A DNA stretch of 62,839 nt. Origin: Rickettsia sp. (GTDB lineage: Bacteria > Pseudomonadota > Alphaproteobacteria > Rickettsiales > Rickettsiaceae). Location of the stretch: positions 52,643 through 115,481 of the forward strand of contig JADHZC010000007.1 in the NCBI GenBank assembly GCA_015657545.1. Reading direction: 5' to 3'. A program made the position numbers and the translations under genes. This document shows positions 30,850 to 40,716 of the stretch, one piece after another. Below the pieces are notes generated by a model. The model ran no database searches. It was not told where the DNA came from and was given only the letters and a program-made list of their open reading frames with translations. The number at the start of each line of letters is the position of its first letter. Position 1 is the first letter of the stretch.

Positions 30850-32205
30850 ATGTTTTTCTTAAGAAATTTAAAAAATCATCTATCATCAAAAGATCTTAGA
30901 AAGATTCTTTCTTTTGGTGCTCTTTCCTTCATCATTCTTATAAATTATTCTATACTAAGGGTCCTCAAAGATGGATTTGTTGTTAAAAATATGGGAGCTG
31001 AAGCTATAGGTTTGCTTAAATTTTATTTTCTTTCCCCTGTCATGGTTATTTTACTTTTAATCTATACAAATCTATCAAATCATTTTTCCCAGCGAAAGAT
31101 ATTTTTTGGATTTTGTGTTGGCTTTCTGACTTTATTTTTAATTTTGTTTGTAATTTTTTTTAAGGGGCAAATCCTATTATTATCTAATACCGAAATAGAA
31201 ATATACGCAAAAAAAATTCCAAGATTCAAATGGTTTGTTAAGATTATCCTCAATTGGCATTACTCTTTATTCTATATACTATCTGAACTTTGGGGGAGCA
31301 TTATATATACTCTTTTTTTTTTTCAATTATCAAACTCTGTATTTACCTCAAACGAAGCTAAAATACAATATCCATTCATTATAATAATAGGAAATTTTTC
31401 TCTACCAGCGGCTGGTGGTATAATATCTTTTTTTTCTGGAAGTATAAAAGAGATATTTTTTGTTATAATTGCTATCAACGTTTTAACCATCTTTTGTTAT
31501 CATTTTATCTCAACAGGGTTTGGTTCTGAGCCCTTAGTTCAAAAAGAGATCAATAAAAATAGACAATCTTTAACAGAAAGTTTGCGCATAATATTCTCTT
31601 CTAAAAAACTCTGGCTATTGTTCATAATGCTTATATCTTTAGGGATCTCTTTGAATGTTACAGAAGTGTTTTGGAAATCAAAACTTGAAAAATTATCAGA
31701 TAGCACAACAAATTATATCAAGAACATGGGGCAAATCCAAACTTATCAGGGATGGATCTCTATGTTATTTACGTTATTTGGCGCTATATTTTTGAAATAT
31801 TTTTCTTGGAAAACTTCTTCTCTGATAGTTCCAATATTTATTTTCATTACAGGTAGTACATTTTTTTCTCTTTTGATTTTTGGAATCAGCATGAAAACTG
31901 CTATATTTTTTGGTATCGTACAAACTATTATTGGAAAATGTATTAAATACTCTTTGTTTGACCCTGCAAAAGAGATTATATACATAAATCTAGATCCAGA
32001 CCTCAAAACTAAAGGAAAGGCTACCGTAGATCTTTTAGGCGGTAGATTAGGAAAATCTACATTAGGAGTATTAGAAAGTATATTATTCTTTATTATTCCT
32101 ACTGCTAGTTTTGAAAATACAATTGTATTTTTTGGAGCTATATTTGTAATAATTATTCTTGCCTGGATAAAAGCTGTAATAACTTTAGCAAAAGAAATAA
32201 AATAA
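30850..32205 (+). CDS. tlc: ATP/ADP translocase (nucleotide transporter, Tlc/NTT family)
   Basis: Inner-membrane exchanger that imports host ATP for ADP, or related nucleotides. The family signature is visible: DLRKILSFGALSFIILINYSILRVLKDG near the N-terminus, ...KFYFLSPVMVILLLIYTNLSNHF, then about ten more hydrophobic segments and KGKATVDLLGGRLGKSTLG near the C-terminus (compare 'K.A.VD....R.GKS'). Its 451 aa are slightly shorter than the roughly 500 aa usual. Substrate among the paralogues cannot be told from sequence. Convergent with murA. Confidence 0.92.
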   Translation: MFFLRNLKNHLSSKDLRKILSFGALSFIILINYSILRVLKDGFVVKNMGAEAIGLLKFYFLSPVMVILLLIYTNLSNHFSQRKIFFGFCVGFLTLFLILFVIFFKGQILLLSNTEIEIYAKKIPRFKWFVKIILNWHYSLFYILSELWGSIIYTLFFFQLSNSVFTSNEAKIQYPFIIIIGNFSLPAAGGIISFFSGSIKEIFFVIIAINVLTIFCYHFISTGFGSEPLVQKEINKNRQSLTESLRIIFSSKKLWLLFIMLISLGISLNVTEVFWKSKLEKLSDSTTNYIKNMGQIQTYQGWISMLFTLFGAIFLKYFSWKTSSLIVPIFIFITGSTFFSLLIFGISMKTAIFFGIVQTIIGKCIKYSLFDPAKEIIYINLDPDLKTKGKATVDLLGGRLGKSTLGVLESILFFIIPTASFENTIVFFGAIFVIIILAWIKAVITLAKEIK

Positions 32206-32618
32206 AAAATGGATATGAAACTACCAAATAGATCAAAGTTAATATGATAGAAAAAAATCTAGACAAATAATAGCTACACATAAGAGATTATATATTTTTG
32301 CAAAATGTTAATTATCAATCTTTGATCAAATATTTTACTATCTTAATGAAATTATACTTTAATAGATAAAGTAATTCTTCTGTTTTATTTTATTATTCTG
32401 ACTATACTGACTATAATATAAAAAAATTATTTAAACTCAAAATGAACTAAATAAATAATGATAAATTGATCATTATTTATTTTTTAACTAAAATATCTGG
32501 AATATTTCATTTTTATTCTAAATTTTTAATTGTAAAAATCTTTCTATCTTTTTAAAATTCACAATAGTTGTTTAATAACAATGTAATTTTTTTCTAGAGT
32601 TTTAAAATAAATGAATTT
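32206..32618. other. intergenic region between convergent tlc and murA
   Basis: 413 bp with no reading frame of interest. Its only clear element is the bidirectional terminator-like stem at 32449-32487. The remainder is A/T-rich without repeats that I recognise. Confidence 0.5.
32449..32487. terminator. bidirectional rho-independent-like terminator
   Basis: Perfect 14-bp stem AAATAAATAATGAT (32449-32462) / ATCATTATTTATTT (32469-32482) with a 6-base loop, followed by T's on the plus strand and preceded by A's for the minus strand. It lies between the converging tlc and murA transcripts. The stem is nearly all A/T, so its stability is modest. Confidence 0.55.
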
Positions 32619-33893
32619 TTAATCAGAAATTTCTTCTATTTTTGCTCCACAATTAGCTAATTTTTTTTCTAGATCTTGATATCCTCTCCTCAAATGATAA
32701 ATTCTATGAATTTTAGAACTGTTCTTAGCAGCTAAAGCAGCAAGCACTAAAGAAGCAGAAGCTCTTAAATCACTGGCAATAACCTCAGCTCCATCTAAAG
32801 AAGTAACTCCTTTAACTGTAGCAAAATTAGAATTTAATGATATTTGTGCTCCCATTCGATTAAGTTCAGCTACATGCATAAATCTATTTTCGAATATATT
32901 CTCTTTAACAACAGAAATGCCAGAACTTAAAGTCATTAAGCTAAGAAATTGGGCCTGTAAATCAGTTACAAATCCAGGATAAGGAGCAGTACTAATATCA
33001 ATAGGAAGTATCTTCCTCTCTAAATTTTCTACCCTTATAGAATTTTGTTCTAAATACACATTGGTTCCAGTTTTTCTAAGGGTTTCCACAAAATTCTCTA
33101 AAAAGATGGGATTAATGTTGCGTAAAATTATTTCTCCTGCAGTGATTGCAGCGGCTATCATATATGTACCAGCCTCTATTCTATCAGAAATTACTTCATG
33201 TGTTACAGGAGATAGAGCTTTGACTCCAGATATTTGAAGATTAGAACTTCCTATATTAGAAATTTTTGCTCCCATTTTGTTTAGACAAAAACATAAATCC
33301 TGTATTTCTGGTTCTATTGCAGAATTAAAAAAATTACTAATCCCATCAGCACAAACAGCTGCTAATACAGCAGTAATCGTGGCTCCTACAGACACTTTAG
33401 GAAAAGTAAAATCACAAGCAGATAATCTTTTTTGAACATTAGCTACAACTAAACCCTGACGAATATTTATAGAAACTCCCATAGCTTTTAAAACTTTTAT
33501 ATGTAAATCAATAGGTCTTACTCCTATAGAACAACCACCTGGGAGTGAAATTTTTGCTTTACCAAATCTAACTAACAAAGGAGCTAACACCAAAACAGAA
33601 GCCCTAAATTTTTTAACGATCTCATGTTCTGCTGTGTAATCAGAAATTTGTGATGTGTTAATATGAAATATTAGATTAGAATCACCACCATAAGTATCTA
33701 GATTACAACCTAAAGATAGCAATAAACCCTTCATAGATAAAACATCTTCTAAAAGAGGCATATTTTTCAGAACCAATTTACCTTCCTTTAAAAGAATAGA
33801 AGCTGCCATTAGAGGCAAAGCAGAATTTTTTGCACCAGCAATAAAAATTGTTCCTTTTAAACTTCTCTCACCTGTAATAAGAAAACTTTTCAT
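32619..33893 (-). CDS. murA: UDP-N-acetylglucosamine 1-carboxyvinyltransferase
   Basis: First committed step of peptidoglycan precursor synthesis (enolpyruvyl transfer to UDP-GlcNAc). At 424 aa it is of standard length. The N-terminal IAGAKNSALPLMAA holds the substrate-binding Lys22-Asn23. The loop LPGGCSIGVRPIDLH carries the catalytic cysteine (Cys121), the residue hit by fosfomycin. The C-terminal region includes TDLQAQF and DLRASASLVLAAL. Together with RlpA it indicates that this bacterium still makes some peptidoglycan. Confidence 0.97.
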   Translation of the reverse strand: MKSFLITGERSLKGTIFIAGAKNSALPLMAASILLKEGKLVLKNMPLLEDVLSMKGLLLSLGCNLDTYGGDSNLIFHINTSQISDYTAEHEIVKKFRASVLVLAPLLVRFGKAKISLPGGCSIGVRPIDLHIKVLKAMGVSINIRQGLVVANVQKRLSACDFTFPKVSVGATITAVLAAVCADGISNFFNSAIEPEIQDLCFCLNKMGAKISNIGSSNLQISGVKALSPVTHEVISDRIEAGTYMIAAAITAGEIILRNINPIFLENFVETLRKTGTNVYLEQNSIRVENLERKILPIDISTAPYPGFVTDLQAQFLSLMTLSSGISVVKENIFENRFMHVAELNRMGAQISLNSNFATVKGVTSLDGAEVIASDLRASASLVLAALAAKNSSKIHRIYHLRRGYQDLEKKLANCGAKIEEISD

Positions 33894-34347
33894 CTTACTA
33901 ATTGAAAACTTAGATTAAAAAACTAAAAAAGCCTAATTATAAATCTTCTTCGCTTAAAGAGCTAAATTTTTTTAAGATCCAATAATAATAATTGAAATTA
34001 CCAATCTATTATTTTATGAACTGATATAAACATCCTCTTTATATTAAAATTTTATGTATAAACCAATAATCTATAATTTAGCTCTACCAATATACTAAAC
34101 ATAAGTACTGATATTTAAAAAAAATAAATATGTCAGAGTAAAATTTTTGCTATTTTTGTAATGTTTTTCTTAAAAAATTCCTAATTTGCTTATACAAACC
34201 GACTTTTTTATAGAGCAACAAATAATAAAAATATTGTTATTTTTATTGCTGACTAGCCCTAAAGAAGCGGATTTATACAAATTTTTTATCAACAGATATC
34301 AAGAAAATAAAAATATTTTTATAACAAAATTTTTATCTAAAGTTTAT
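33894..34347. other. intergenic region between murA and rpsA
   Basis: 454 bp without a supported gene; a 62-codon frame crossing into the rpsA 3' end is a shadow. It contains solo hairpin copy C (34241-34282) about 66 bp beyond the rpsA stop. A possible further degenerate copy lies at about 33940-33970, where the minus strand reads AAGCGAAGAAGATTTATA. Confidence 0.45.
34241..34282. repeat. solo CTTTAG hairpin-type repeat (copy C)
   Basis: Plus strand: TTTATTGCTGACTAGCCCTA, then AAGAAGCGGATTTATAC. It shares TTGCT..CTAG, CCCTAAAGAAGCGG and the following T-rich block with copy A (complement of 57028-57072), at lower stem complementarity. No transposase gene is adjacent. It lies past the end of rpsA, where it could act as a transcript end. 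Confidence 0.5.
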
Positions 34348-36294
34348 TTACTTTTTTTCTTTACCAATATCTAATTCCTCAATTTTACTAGAATCTTTTT
34401 CAACAATATTTTTTTCCTCATTTATTTCCTCAACTTTCGTTTTTTGTATTTTACCTGTTTTGGAAGAAATATCTTCTGATTTTGCAGAATTGATACTTAT
34501 AGATGAATCTGATAAATTTTCTTTAAATGCTGCACCTATGATTTTTTCTAAAGAAGCTCCACTACTAGTAGAACCATACTCTTTGATCACTTTAGCTCTT
34601 GTTTCTTGTTCTAACAGCTTTACAGATAAAGCTACTTTATTTCCTTTTAAAGCTATAATTTTTGCATCAAATCTATCCCCTTCTCTAAAATTTTTGATAT
34701 TCTGATCATATTTACTAAAAGCTAAATCAGACTCTTTAATAAAACCAAAAATTTTAAATCCTTGATCTTCAACAATAACATCTAAAGAATCATTTCTAAT
34801 AGCAGAAACTACACATGTCACAACCATATTTTTTTTGAAATGATTGGCTGCTTTTTTAGGTGGTTCTACCATTTGCTTAACTCCTAAAGTAACTCTAGAA
34901 TTAGTAACATCTATAGTTAATACTTTGCACTCTAATAGATCACCTTTTTTATAATTTTTAATTAATTCTTGACCATTATTATCCCAAGAAAGATCAGACT
35001 CATGAATCATAGCATCTTGAGTATCATTGATAGCAACAAAAATTCCAAAATCTGTAACATTTCTAATAGGAGCTTTAATCACACTACCTATAGGATTTTC
35101 GTCAGCAAATTTTATCAAAGGATTTTCAATACAGTGCTTCATACTTAAAGAAATTCTATGTTTCTGTTCATCAATTGATATGATAACAAATTCAACTATT
35201 TGGCCTATTTTCAAAGATTTTTTATGATTATAATTATTTTTATTCCAAGAGAGTTCCGATAAATGCACTAACCCTTCTATCCCTTTCTTTAACTCTATGA
35301 AGATACCATAATCAGCTATATTAGTTATCTTCCCTTTCATCTTCTTATTCAATTCAAATTCTTTTTGTATATTTTTCCAAGGATTATCTTCTAACTGTTT
35401 CATACCCAAAGAAACTTTTTTAGTATTTTTATCATATTGAATAACAATAACATTTACCTCCTGCCCTATTTTTAAAATCTCAGAGGGATGATTTATTCTT
35501 GTCCAAGAGATATCAGTAACATGCAATAAACCATCTATACTGCCAAGATCTATAAAAGCTCCGTAATCAGTAATATTCTTTACTACACCTTTCAATTCTG
35601 TACCTTCATGAATGGTAGAAAGTAATTTTTCTTTCTCTTCAGATCTAGCATCTTCCATAACAGCTTTTCTAGACACTATTATGTTAGAAAACTTCTTATC
35701 CATCTTTAAAATCTGAAATTGCTGATTAATATGCATGATCGTATCAGGGTTCATAACAGGTCTTACATCAACCTGGCTCCCAGGTAAAAAAGCAACAACC
35801 CCATCAATATTAACAGTAAAACCTCCTTTGATCTTTCCAAAAATCACTCCTTCTACATATTCACCATTTTCATATTTTTGCTCTAAAAGACTCCAAGATC
35901 TTGAAATAAGAATTTTTTTCCTGCTGAGAATTACACCTTTTTTACTTTCTGTTCTCTCTACGATAAAATCCATTTCAGATCCAACAGATAAATTCATTTC
36001 TTCTAACTCTTTAGTGTCAATACCAGACTCCTCAGAAGAAGAACTTTTACTATTTAAACTTAATTCAGAAATAGGAAGCTGTACTTCATTTTTTAAACCT
36101 TCAACATATACAATTATAAAATCTTTTTCATTGTTGATTTCTATGATTTTTCCCTTCACCATATCGCCATTAGAAATATTGTTAATTTCATTTTGATGAC
36201 TCATCATTGTTTCCAATTCTTTCTGTAAATTTATATCAGCTTCAAAATCGATTAAGCTGGCTACAAATTTTTCATTTTTTTGTAAATTTTGCAT
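34348..36294 (-). CDS. rpsA: 30S ribosomal protein S1
   Basis: 648 residues with six S1/OB-fold repeats spread over residues about 40-540, e.g. LKGVVKNITDYGAFIDLGSI, MKGKITNIADYGIFIELKKG and KAPIRNVTDFGIFVAI. S1 captures mRNA on the 30S subunit, especially mRNAs without a Shine-Dalgarno, which is notable here because the genes inspected lack one. A charged C-terminal tail of about 80 residues follows (KTKVEEINEEKNIVEKD). Downstream of cmk by 29 bp, the standard cmk-rpsA pair. Confidence 0.96.
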   Translation of the reverse strand: MQNLQKNEKFVASLIDFEADINLQKELETMMSHQNEINNISNGDMVKGKIIEINNEKDFIIVYVEGLKNEVQLPISELSLNSKSSSSEESGIDTKELEEMNLSVGSEMDFIVERTESKKGVILSRKKILISRSWSLLEQKYENGEYVEGVIFGKIKGGFTVNIDGVVAFLPGSQVDVRPVMNPDTIMHINQQFQILKMDKKFSNIIVSRKAVMEDARSEEKEKLLSTIHEGTELKGVVKNITDYGAFIDLGSIDGLLHVTDISWTRINHPSEILKIGQEVNVIVIQYDKNTKKVSLGMKQLEDNPWKNIQKEFELNKKMKGKITNIADYGIFIELKKGIEGLVHLSELSWNKNNYNHKKSLKIGQIVEFVIISIDEQKHRISLSMKHCIENPLIKFADENPIGSVIKAPIRNVTDFGIFVAINDTQDAMIHESDLSWDNNGQELIKNYKKGDLLECKVLTIDVTNSRVTLGVKQMVEPPKKAANHFKKNMVVTCVVSAIRNDSLDVIVEDQGFKIFGFIKESDLAFSKYDQNIKNFREGDRFDAKIIALKGNKVALSVKLLEQETRAKVIKEYGSTSSGASLEKIIGAAFKENLSDSSISINSAKSEDISSKTGKIQKTKVEEINEEKNIVEKDSSKIEELDIGKEKK

Positions 36295-36323
36295 AAAATT
36301 TATTTTTTAAAATAATCAATTAA

Positions 36324-36989
36324 CTATCTACTTTGTATGAATAACAAAATTTTTTCAAGCAAAGCTTCTAAGGTAAGAAATGTAGAATCTAAGACTAAGG
36401 AAGAATCAACTTTAGAAAGAGGATCAGTTTCTCTATACGTATCAACATTATCTCTAAATCTTAATTTACTTAAAATATCAGAAAAATCAAGATTTTTTCC
36501 TTCAGATAAAAATTGTTTGCTACGCCTTGAAGCTCTTTCTTTTATATCCGCAGTTAAAAAAATCTTTAGATCTGCATTAGGAAGAACAATTTTAGCAATA
36601 TCTCTACCTTCCATTACTACCCTATTATAACTAATCACTAATTTTTTTAAATGATTATTAATTTTACTCCTAAGCTCAGGAATAATAGCTATTTGAGAAG
36701 CATATATAGAAATTTCTTCATCTCTTAGGTCAATAAAATCGATTTTTTCTTCAAACAAATCAACATCATCCAAGATATTAGATTTTAAAACCGAATCCTT
36801 TGTAGGTAAAATATTTTTATTTAAACAAATTTTAGCAAAAAATCTATAAAAAATACCAGATTCTACATATTTTAACTTCAATTTTTTAGCAAGAATCTGA
36901 GATAAGTGACTTTTGCCTGAAGCGGAAGGTCCATCTATAGCTATAGAAAACCTATAATCAAATTGAAAAGCTTTTTCAGATAAAAGCAT
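36324..36989 (-). CDS. cmk: cytidylate kinase
   Basis: Phosphorylates CMP/dCMP. The P-loop GPSASGKS lies at about residues 17-24, followed by LKYVESGIFYRFFAK. MEGRDIAKIVLPNADLKIFLTAD (nucleotide-binding core) and ERASRRSKQF, the lid arginines, are present. ATG 36987-36989 is chosen over an upstream in-frame TTG, giving 221 aa. It lies upstream of rpsA on the minus strand. Confidence 0.93.
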   Translation of the reverse strand: MLLSEKAFQFDYRFSIAIDGPSASGKSHLSQILAKKLKLKYVESGIFYRFFAKICLNKNILPTKDSVLKSNILDDVDLFEEKIDFIDLRDEEISIYASQIAIIPELRSKINNHLKKLVISYNRVVMEGRDIAKIVLPNADLKIFLTADIKERASRRSKQFLSEGKNLDFSDILSKLRFRDNVDTYRETDPLSKVDSSLVLDSTFLTLEALLEKILLFIQSR

Positions 36990-37096
36990 AATAAACAAAT
37001 TTCAGTAAATTCTAAAATTTTGAAAGAAAAACAAAACCCTATTAGTCAAACTTACTCAAAAATCAAAGTAAGAATCTTGTAAACTGGTATGATATA

Positions 37097-39481
37097 TTAA
37101 GAAAAATATTTTTTTTCTGTATTAAATTCTGAAGGAGATTTCACTCTGTTTCTTTTAAATTTATTATTATTGCTACCATTATTACTATTACCACTATCAG
37201 AAAAATTTGAACCAGAAGAAGAGTATCTTTTTCTAGTATTAAAATTTCCATTTACATTTCTAGAAAAATCATTCCCATTTCTTCTAGGAATAGAAGAAGA
37301 CCTTGACGAGGAAGATCTTGACGAGAAAGATCTTCTATTAGCGTTCCTATTTTCTGTATATCCCTCTGTATTAAGATTTTTAATAGTTAATCTTATTTTT
37401 CTTTTACTATCAATATCAATGATTTTAGCTTTTACAACTTCTCCTTCTTTTAATTTGTCTCTAACATCAGATATTCTATCTTCTGAAATTTCACTAATAT
37501 GCACAAACCCGTCATTATCAGACTGTAAACTAATAAATGCACCAGATTCTATTATCTTTACAACTTTACCTTCAATAATTTGTCCTATTTTAAATTCTTT
37601 TATAAGATCATTTATTTTATCAAAAGCCTTTGCAACATCTTCAAATTTTCCTGAAATTAACACTTTCAAATCTTTATCTATGACTTCTATATTGGTATTA
37701 GTGGTTGAAGAAAGTTCTTTAATAGTACGGCCTCCGGTTCCTATAATTTTTCCTATTTGGTCTTGAGTAATTTCCAAATGTTTGATAATTGGAACATTTT
37801 CTTTTAAATTCCCAACTTGCCCTATTGCTAGTGACATTTTATCTAAAATATTAGCCCTTGCTTTACTTGCATTTTCTAATATTTGAGCAATGAGATCAAA
37901 ATCTATTCCTTTCATCTTAAGATCCATTTGTATTGCTGTAATACAATCTTCGGTTCCCGCTATTTTACAATCCATATCTCCTATATGATCTTCATCTGCA
38001 TTAATGTCTGTTAAAATCATGTTTTGATCTTTATCAGACAAAAGCCCCATAGCGATACCTGCTATAGGAGTCTTCATTTTAACACCTCCATTCATTAAGG
38101 CCATAGAAGCTGCGCAAACAGTAGCCATAGAAGAAGAACCATTAGATTCGGTTATTTCCGAAACAAGCCTGATAGTATAAGGAAAATCCTCTTGAGAAGG
38201 TAAAGATCTCTTCAAAGCCTTCCAAGCTAATTTACCATGCCCTATTTCCCTCCTAGAAGGAGCCCTTAAGCTAGAAACATCTGAAGTAGCATAAGGAGGA
38301 AAAATATATTCTAATAAGAAAGTCTCTTTATATTCCTCATCCAAATTAAAAACAGACTGAGAATCAACAGCAGTACCCAAAGTAATACTAGTTAATGATT
38401 GAGTTTCTCCTCTCGTAAATAAAGAAGAACCATGAGTTCCAGGTAAAATACCTACTTCAGAAGCAATATTTCTAATTTCATCTGGATTTCTTTTATCTAT
38501 TCTTATAGATTTCTTTAAAATTTCTTTTCTTAAAATTTCGGCTCTAATTTTTAGAATGATCTCAGATATCTCCTCTTCTATATATTCAACTTTATTTTGT
38601 TCTAAAAGATTTTTCACCTCAATTTTTATATCATCTAAAACAAGATACTTGTCTTGCTTATTTTCTATAAAAAATCTATTTTTAACAATTTTTTCTATAA
38701 CTGGCTCTACTAAGGAAATAAGTTTAGATTTTTCATTAGACGATTTTTGTTCAACAGCAACATATAATTTTGAGGCTGAAGATTTTTTTTGAGCAAAAAA
38801 ATCTTTAGCTAAATCTTCAATAGACTCAATAATATTCCTAGAAGTTTCTTGAGCAAATTTTATAGCTTTTAAAATCTGTTCATTAGAAAAAAAATTTGCA
38901 TCCGCTTCAAGCATTAGAATATTATCTCTTGTTAAAGACACTATCATATCAAGCTCACTAGTCGCTATATTAGATATAGAAGGGTTAAGTGTAAAATCTA
39001 AATTTTGATATCCTATTCTAGCAGCAGCAAAAATTTCTACATTCAAACCAGAGATAGATAATGCAGCTGATGTAGCTATCATAGACAAAATATCAGGATT
39101 ATATCTAATATCGTAAGAATGAACAGTACATATTACTTGTACTTCATGCCTAATTCCAGATAAAAGAGGCCTTATAGTCCTATCAATTAATCTAGAAACC
39201 AAAACTTCTCTTTCTGAACTTTTGCCTTCCTTTTTAAAAAATCCTCCTGGAATTTTACCAGCAGCATAAGCTTTTTCTTGATAATTTACTATCAGAGGAA
39301 CAAAATCAATTTTTTCTAACGGATTTTTAGAAACAACAACGGTACATAATATAAAACTATCACCCATTTCCACTACAACAGAACTTGTAGCATTTCTTGC
39401 TATTTTACCTGTACTAATTTTTAAATTTTCTTTCCCTATAGGAATATTTTTTTCTATTTCAATAAACATTAAACTATTCAA
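37097..39481 (-). CDS. pnp: polyribonucleotide nucleotidyltransferase (PNPase)
   Basis: Phosphorolytic 3'-5' exoribonuclease and core of the RNA degradosome; 794 aa. Two RNase PH domains (about residues 10-140 and 320-545; FTRGETQSL lies in the second) flank a helical linker. They are followed by a KH domain (GKIIGTGGRTIKELS) and an S1 domain (EGKVVKIIESGAFISL). The C-terminal roughly 75 residues are low-complexity, rich in Ser, Arg, Asn and Gly (RRSFSSRSSSSRSSS), longer than in many relatives. The ATG is at 39479-39481 or at the internal Met5. It follows rpsO, the classical rpsO-pnp pair. Confidence 0.97.
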   Translation of the reverse strand: MNSLMFIEIEKNIPIGKENLKISTGKIARNATSSVVVEMGDSFILCTVVVSKNPLEKIDFVPLIVNYQEKAYAAGKIPGGFFKKEGKSSEREVLVSRLIDRTIRPLLSGIRHEVQVICTVHSYDIRYNPDILSMIATSAALSISGLNVEIFAAARIGYQNLDFTLNPSISNIATSELDMIVSLTRDNILMLEADANFFSNEQILKAIKFAQETSRNIIESIEDLAKDFFAQKKSSASKLYVAVEQKSSNEKSKLISLVEPVIEKIVKNRFFIENKQDKYLVLDDIKIEVKNLLEQNKVEYIEEEISEIILKIRAEILRKEILKKSIRIDKRNPDEIRNIASEVGILPGTHGSSLFTRGETQSLTSITLGTAVDSQSVFNLDEEYKETFLLEYIFPPYATSDVSSLRAPSRREIGHGKLAWKALKRSLPSQEDFPYTIRLVSEITESNGSSSMATVCAASMALMNGGVKMKTPIAGIAMGLLSDKDQNMILTDINADEDHIGDMDCKIAGTEDCITAIQMDLKMKGIDFDLIAQILENASKARANILDKMSLAIGQVGNLKENVPIIKHLEITQDQIGKIIGTGGRTIKELSSTTNTNIEVIDKDLKVLISGKFEDVAKAFDKINDLIKEFKIGQIIEGKVVKIIESGAFISLQSDNDGFVHISEISEDRISDVRDKLKEGEVVKAKIIDIDSKRKIRLTIKNLNTEGYTENRNANRRSFSSRSSSSRSSSIPRRNGNDFSRNVNGNFNTRKRYSSSGSNFSDSGNSNNGSNNNKFKRNRVKSPSEFNTEKKYFS

Positions 39482-39526
39482 ATGAATTACATATTGTTAC
39501 TTAATAAAAGTTCTTAACTAAAACTT

Positions 39527-39793
39527 TTATTTTTTAATCCCTAGTCTACTAACGAGATCCAAATATCTTTGCTGACTCAGAGATTTAATATAATTCAGCA
39601 ATTTTCTTCTTTTCGCTATCAACATAATAAGACCTCTTCTTGAAGAAAAATCTTTCTTATGCTCATTTAGATGTTTGGTTAAAATTTTTACCCTTTCTGT
39701 TATTAAAGCACATTGTACCTCAACAGAACCAGTATCTTCTTCTTTTGTAGCAAATTTGCTAATCAACTCTTTTTTTAAAAAAGTATCTAACAT
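39527..39793 (-). CDS. rpsO: 30S ribosomal protein S15
   Basis: 88 residues reading TGSVEVQCALITERVKILT and HLNEHKKDFSSRRGLIMLI, the usual bS15 pattern of bundled helices that binds the 16S central domain early in assembly. Standard length. It lies between truB and pnp (21 and 45 bp gaps), the typical order. The leader is too short for the regulatory pseudoknot known in E. coli to be recognised. Confidence 0.97.
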   Translation of the reverse strand: MLDTFLKKELISKFATKEEDTGSVEVQCALITERVKILTKHLNEHKKDFSSRRGLIMLIAKRRKLLNYIKSLSQQRYLDLVSRLGIKK

Positions 39794-39814
39794 ATATTAA
39801 TTAAAAATCTATTA

Positions 39815-40708
39815 TTAAACCAAAACTCTAGAAGGAATAAATATCTTGTTCACAAGACTCCCAAAAGCAATAATATCCTCTTGAAATCTAATAAACACTA
39901 AATTATAATCCATGTCAGCATAAATAAAACTACAAGGCATTCCTTGAGCTATAAGTTTTAACTGACTATCATCTGCTAAGAAGAACTTAGCATTATCCAA
40001 CGCATATTCAGGACTTAGAAGACAGTATACTAGATTTTCTTTAAAAAGAAATCTTTTTTTTTTATCTTGTAATAAATGTGAGTCTAATGATTGTTCTAAA
40101 CAAAAATTTCCTACAGAAATTCTTTGTATTGCTTTAACAAAACATAAACTTGAAAGATATTCTGCTAAATCTTGAGCTAAACTTCTAACATATGTACCAC
40201 TTCCACATTCTAAAAAAAATGTTGCAACGCCTTCTTTTTCATTAAAATTTAAACAAAAAAATCTATGAATTTTAACTAATTTGGGGATAATTTCAAAATT
40301 TATGTTTTGTCGTGCCAATTTATAAGATCTAACACCTTTAATTTTAATAGCAGAATATCTCGGAGGAGTTTGAACAATGTTTCCTACAAAATTCTTACAA
40401 GCATTTTGTACATGCTTGAAACTTGGAATAAATTTCTTAAACTCTACAAACTTACCACTAAAATCTCCAGTATCAGTTTTTGCACCAAATTGCACTTTAA
40501 AAATGTAAGATTTTTTACATTGTAATAAAAATTTGATTAACTTAGTAGCCTTACCAATTGCTATAGGTAAAATTCCTTCTGCTTCTTTATCTAAAGTACC
40601 AGCATGCCCTATTTTGGTACCTTTTTCTACACAAGATTTACAAAGTGATACTAAATACGCAGAACTTATTCCAGCTTTTTTATAAAAATTTAACCAACCG
40701 TTGATCAT
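39815..40708 (-). CDS. truB: tRNA pseudouridine(55) synthase
   Basis: Makes the universal pseudouridine in the tRNA T-loop. The catalytic aspartate is Asp40 in KIGHAGTLDKEAEGILPIA. GAKTDTGDFSG, PPRYSAIKIKGVRSYKLAR and CGSGTYVRSLAQDLA follow in the family order. 297 aa. It starts 8 bp after the stop of the upstream outer-membrane gene, so those two are co-transcribed. Confidence 0.96.
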   Translation of the reverse strand: MINGWLNFYKKAGISSAYLVSLCKSCVEKGTKIGHAGTLDKEAEGILPIAIGKATKLIKFLLQCKKSYIFKVQFGAKTDTGDFSGKFVEFKKFIPSFKHVQNACKNFVGNIVQTPPRYSAIKIKGVRSYKLARQNINFEIIPKLVKIHRFFCLNFNEKEGVATFFLECGSGTYVRSLAQDLAEYLSSLCFVKAIQRISVGNFCLEQSLDSHLLQDKKKRFLFKENLVYCLLSPEYALDNAKFFLADDSQLKLIAQGMPCSFIYADMDYNLVFIRFQEDIIAFGSLVNKIFIPSRVLV

Positions 40709-40716
40709 TCACATAT

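Noticed and set aside
34186..34374. 62-codon plus-strand ORF
   Set aside because: Starts at a TTG, spans the solo hairpin and ends inside the rpsA 3' end on the other strand; no support as a gene.
34460..39500. Several long plus-strand ORFs (e.g. 35735-36196, 37170-37766)
   Set aside because: Antisense shadows of rpsA, cmk and pnp, whose family motifs are unambiguous on the minus strand.
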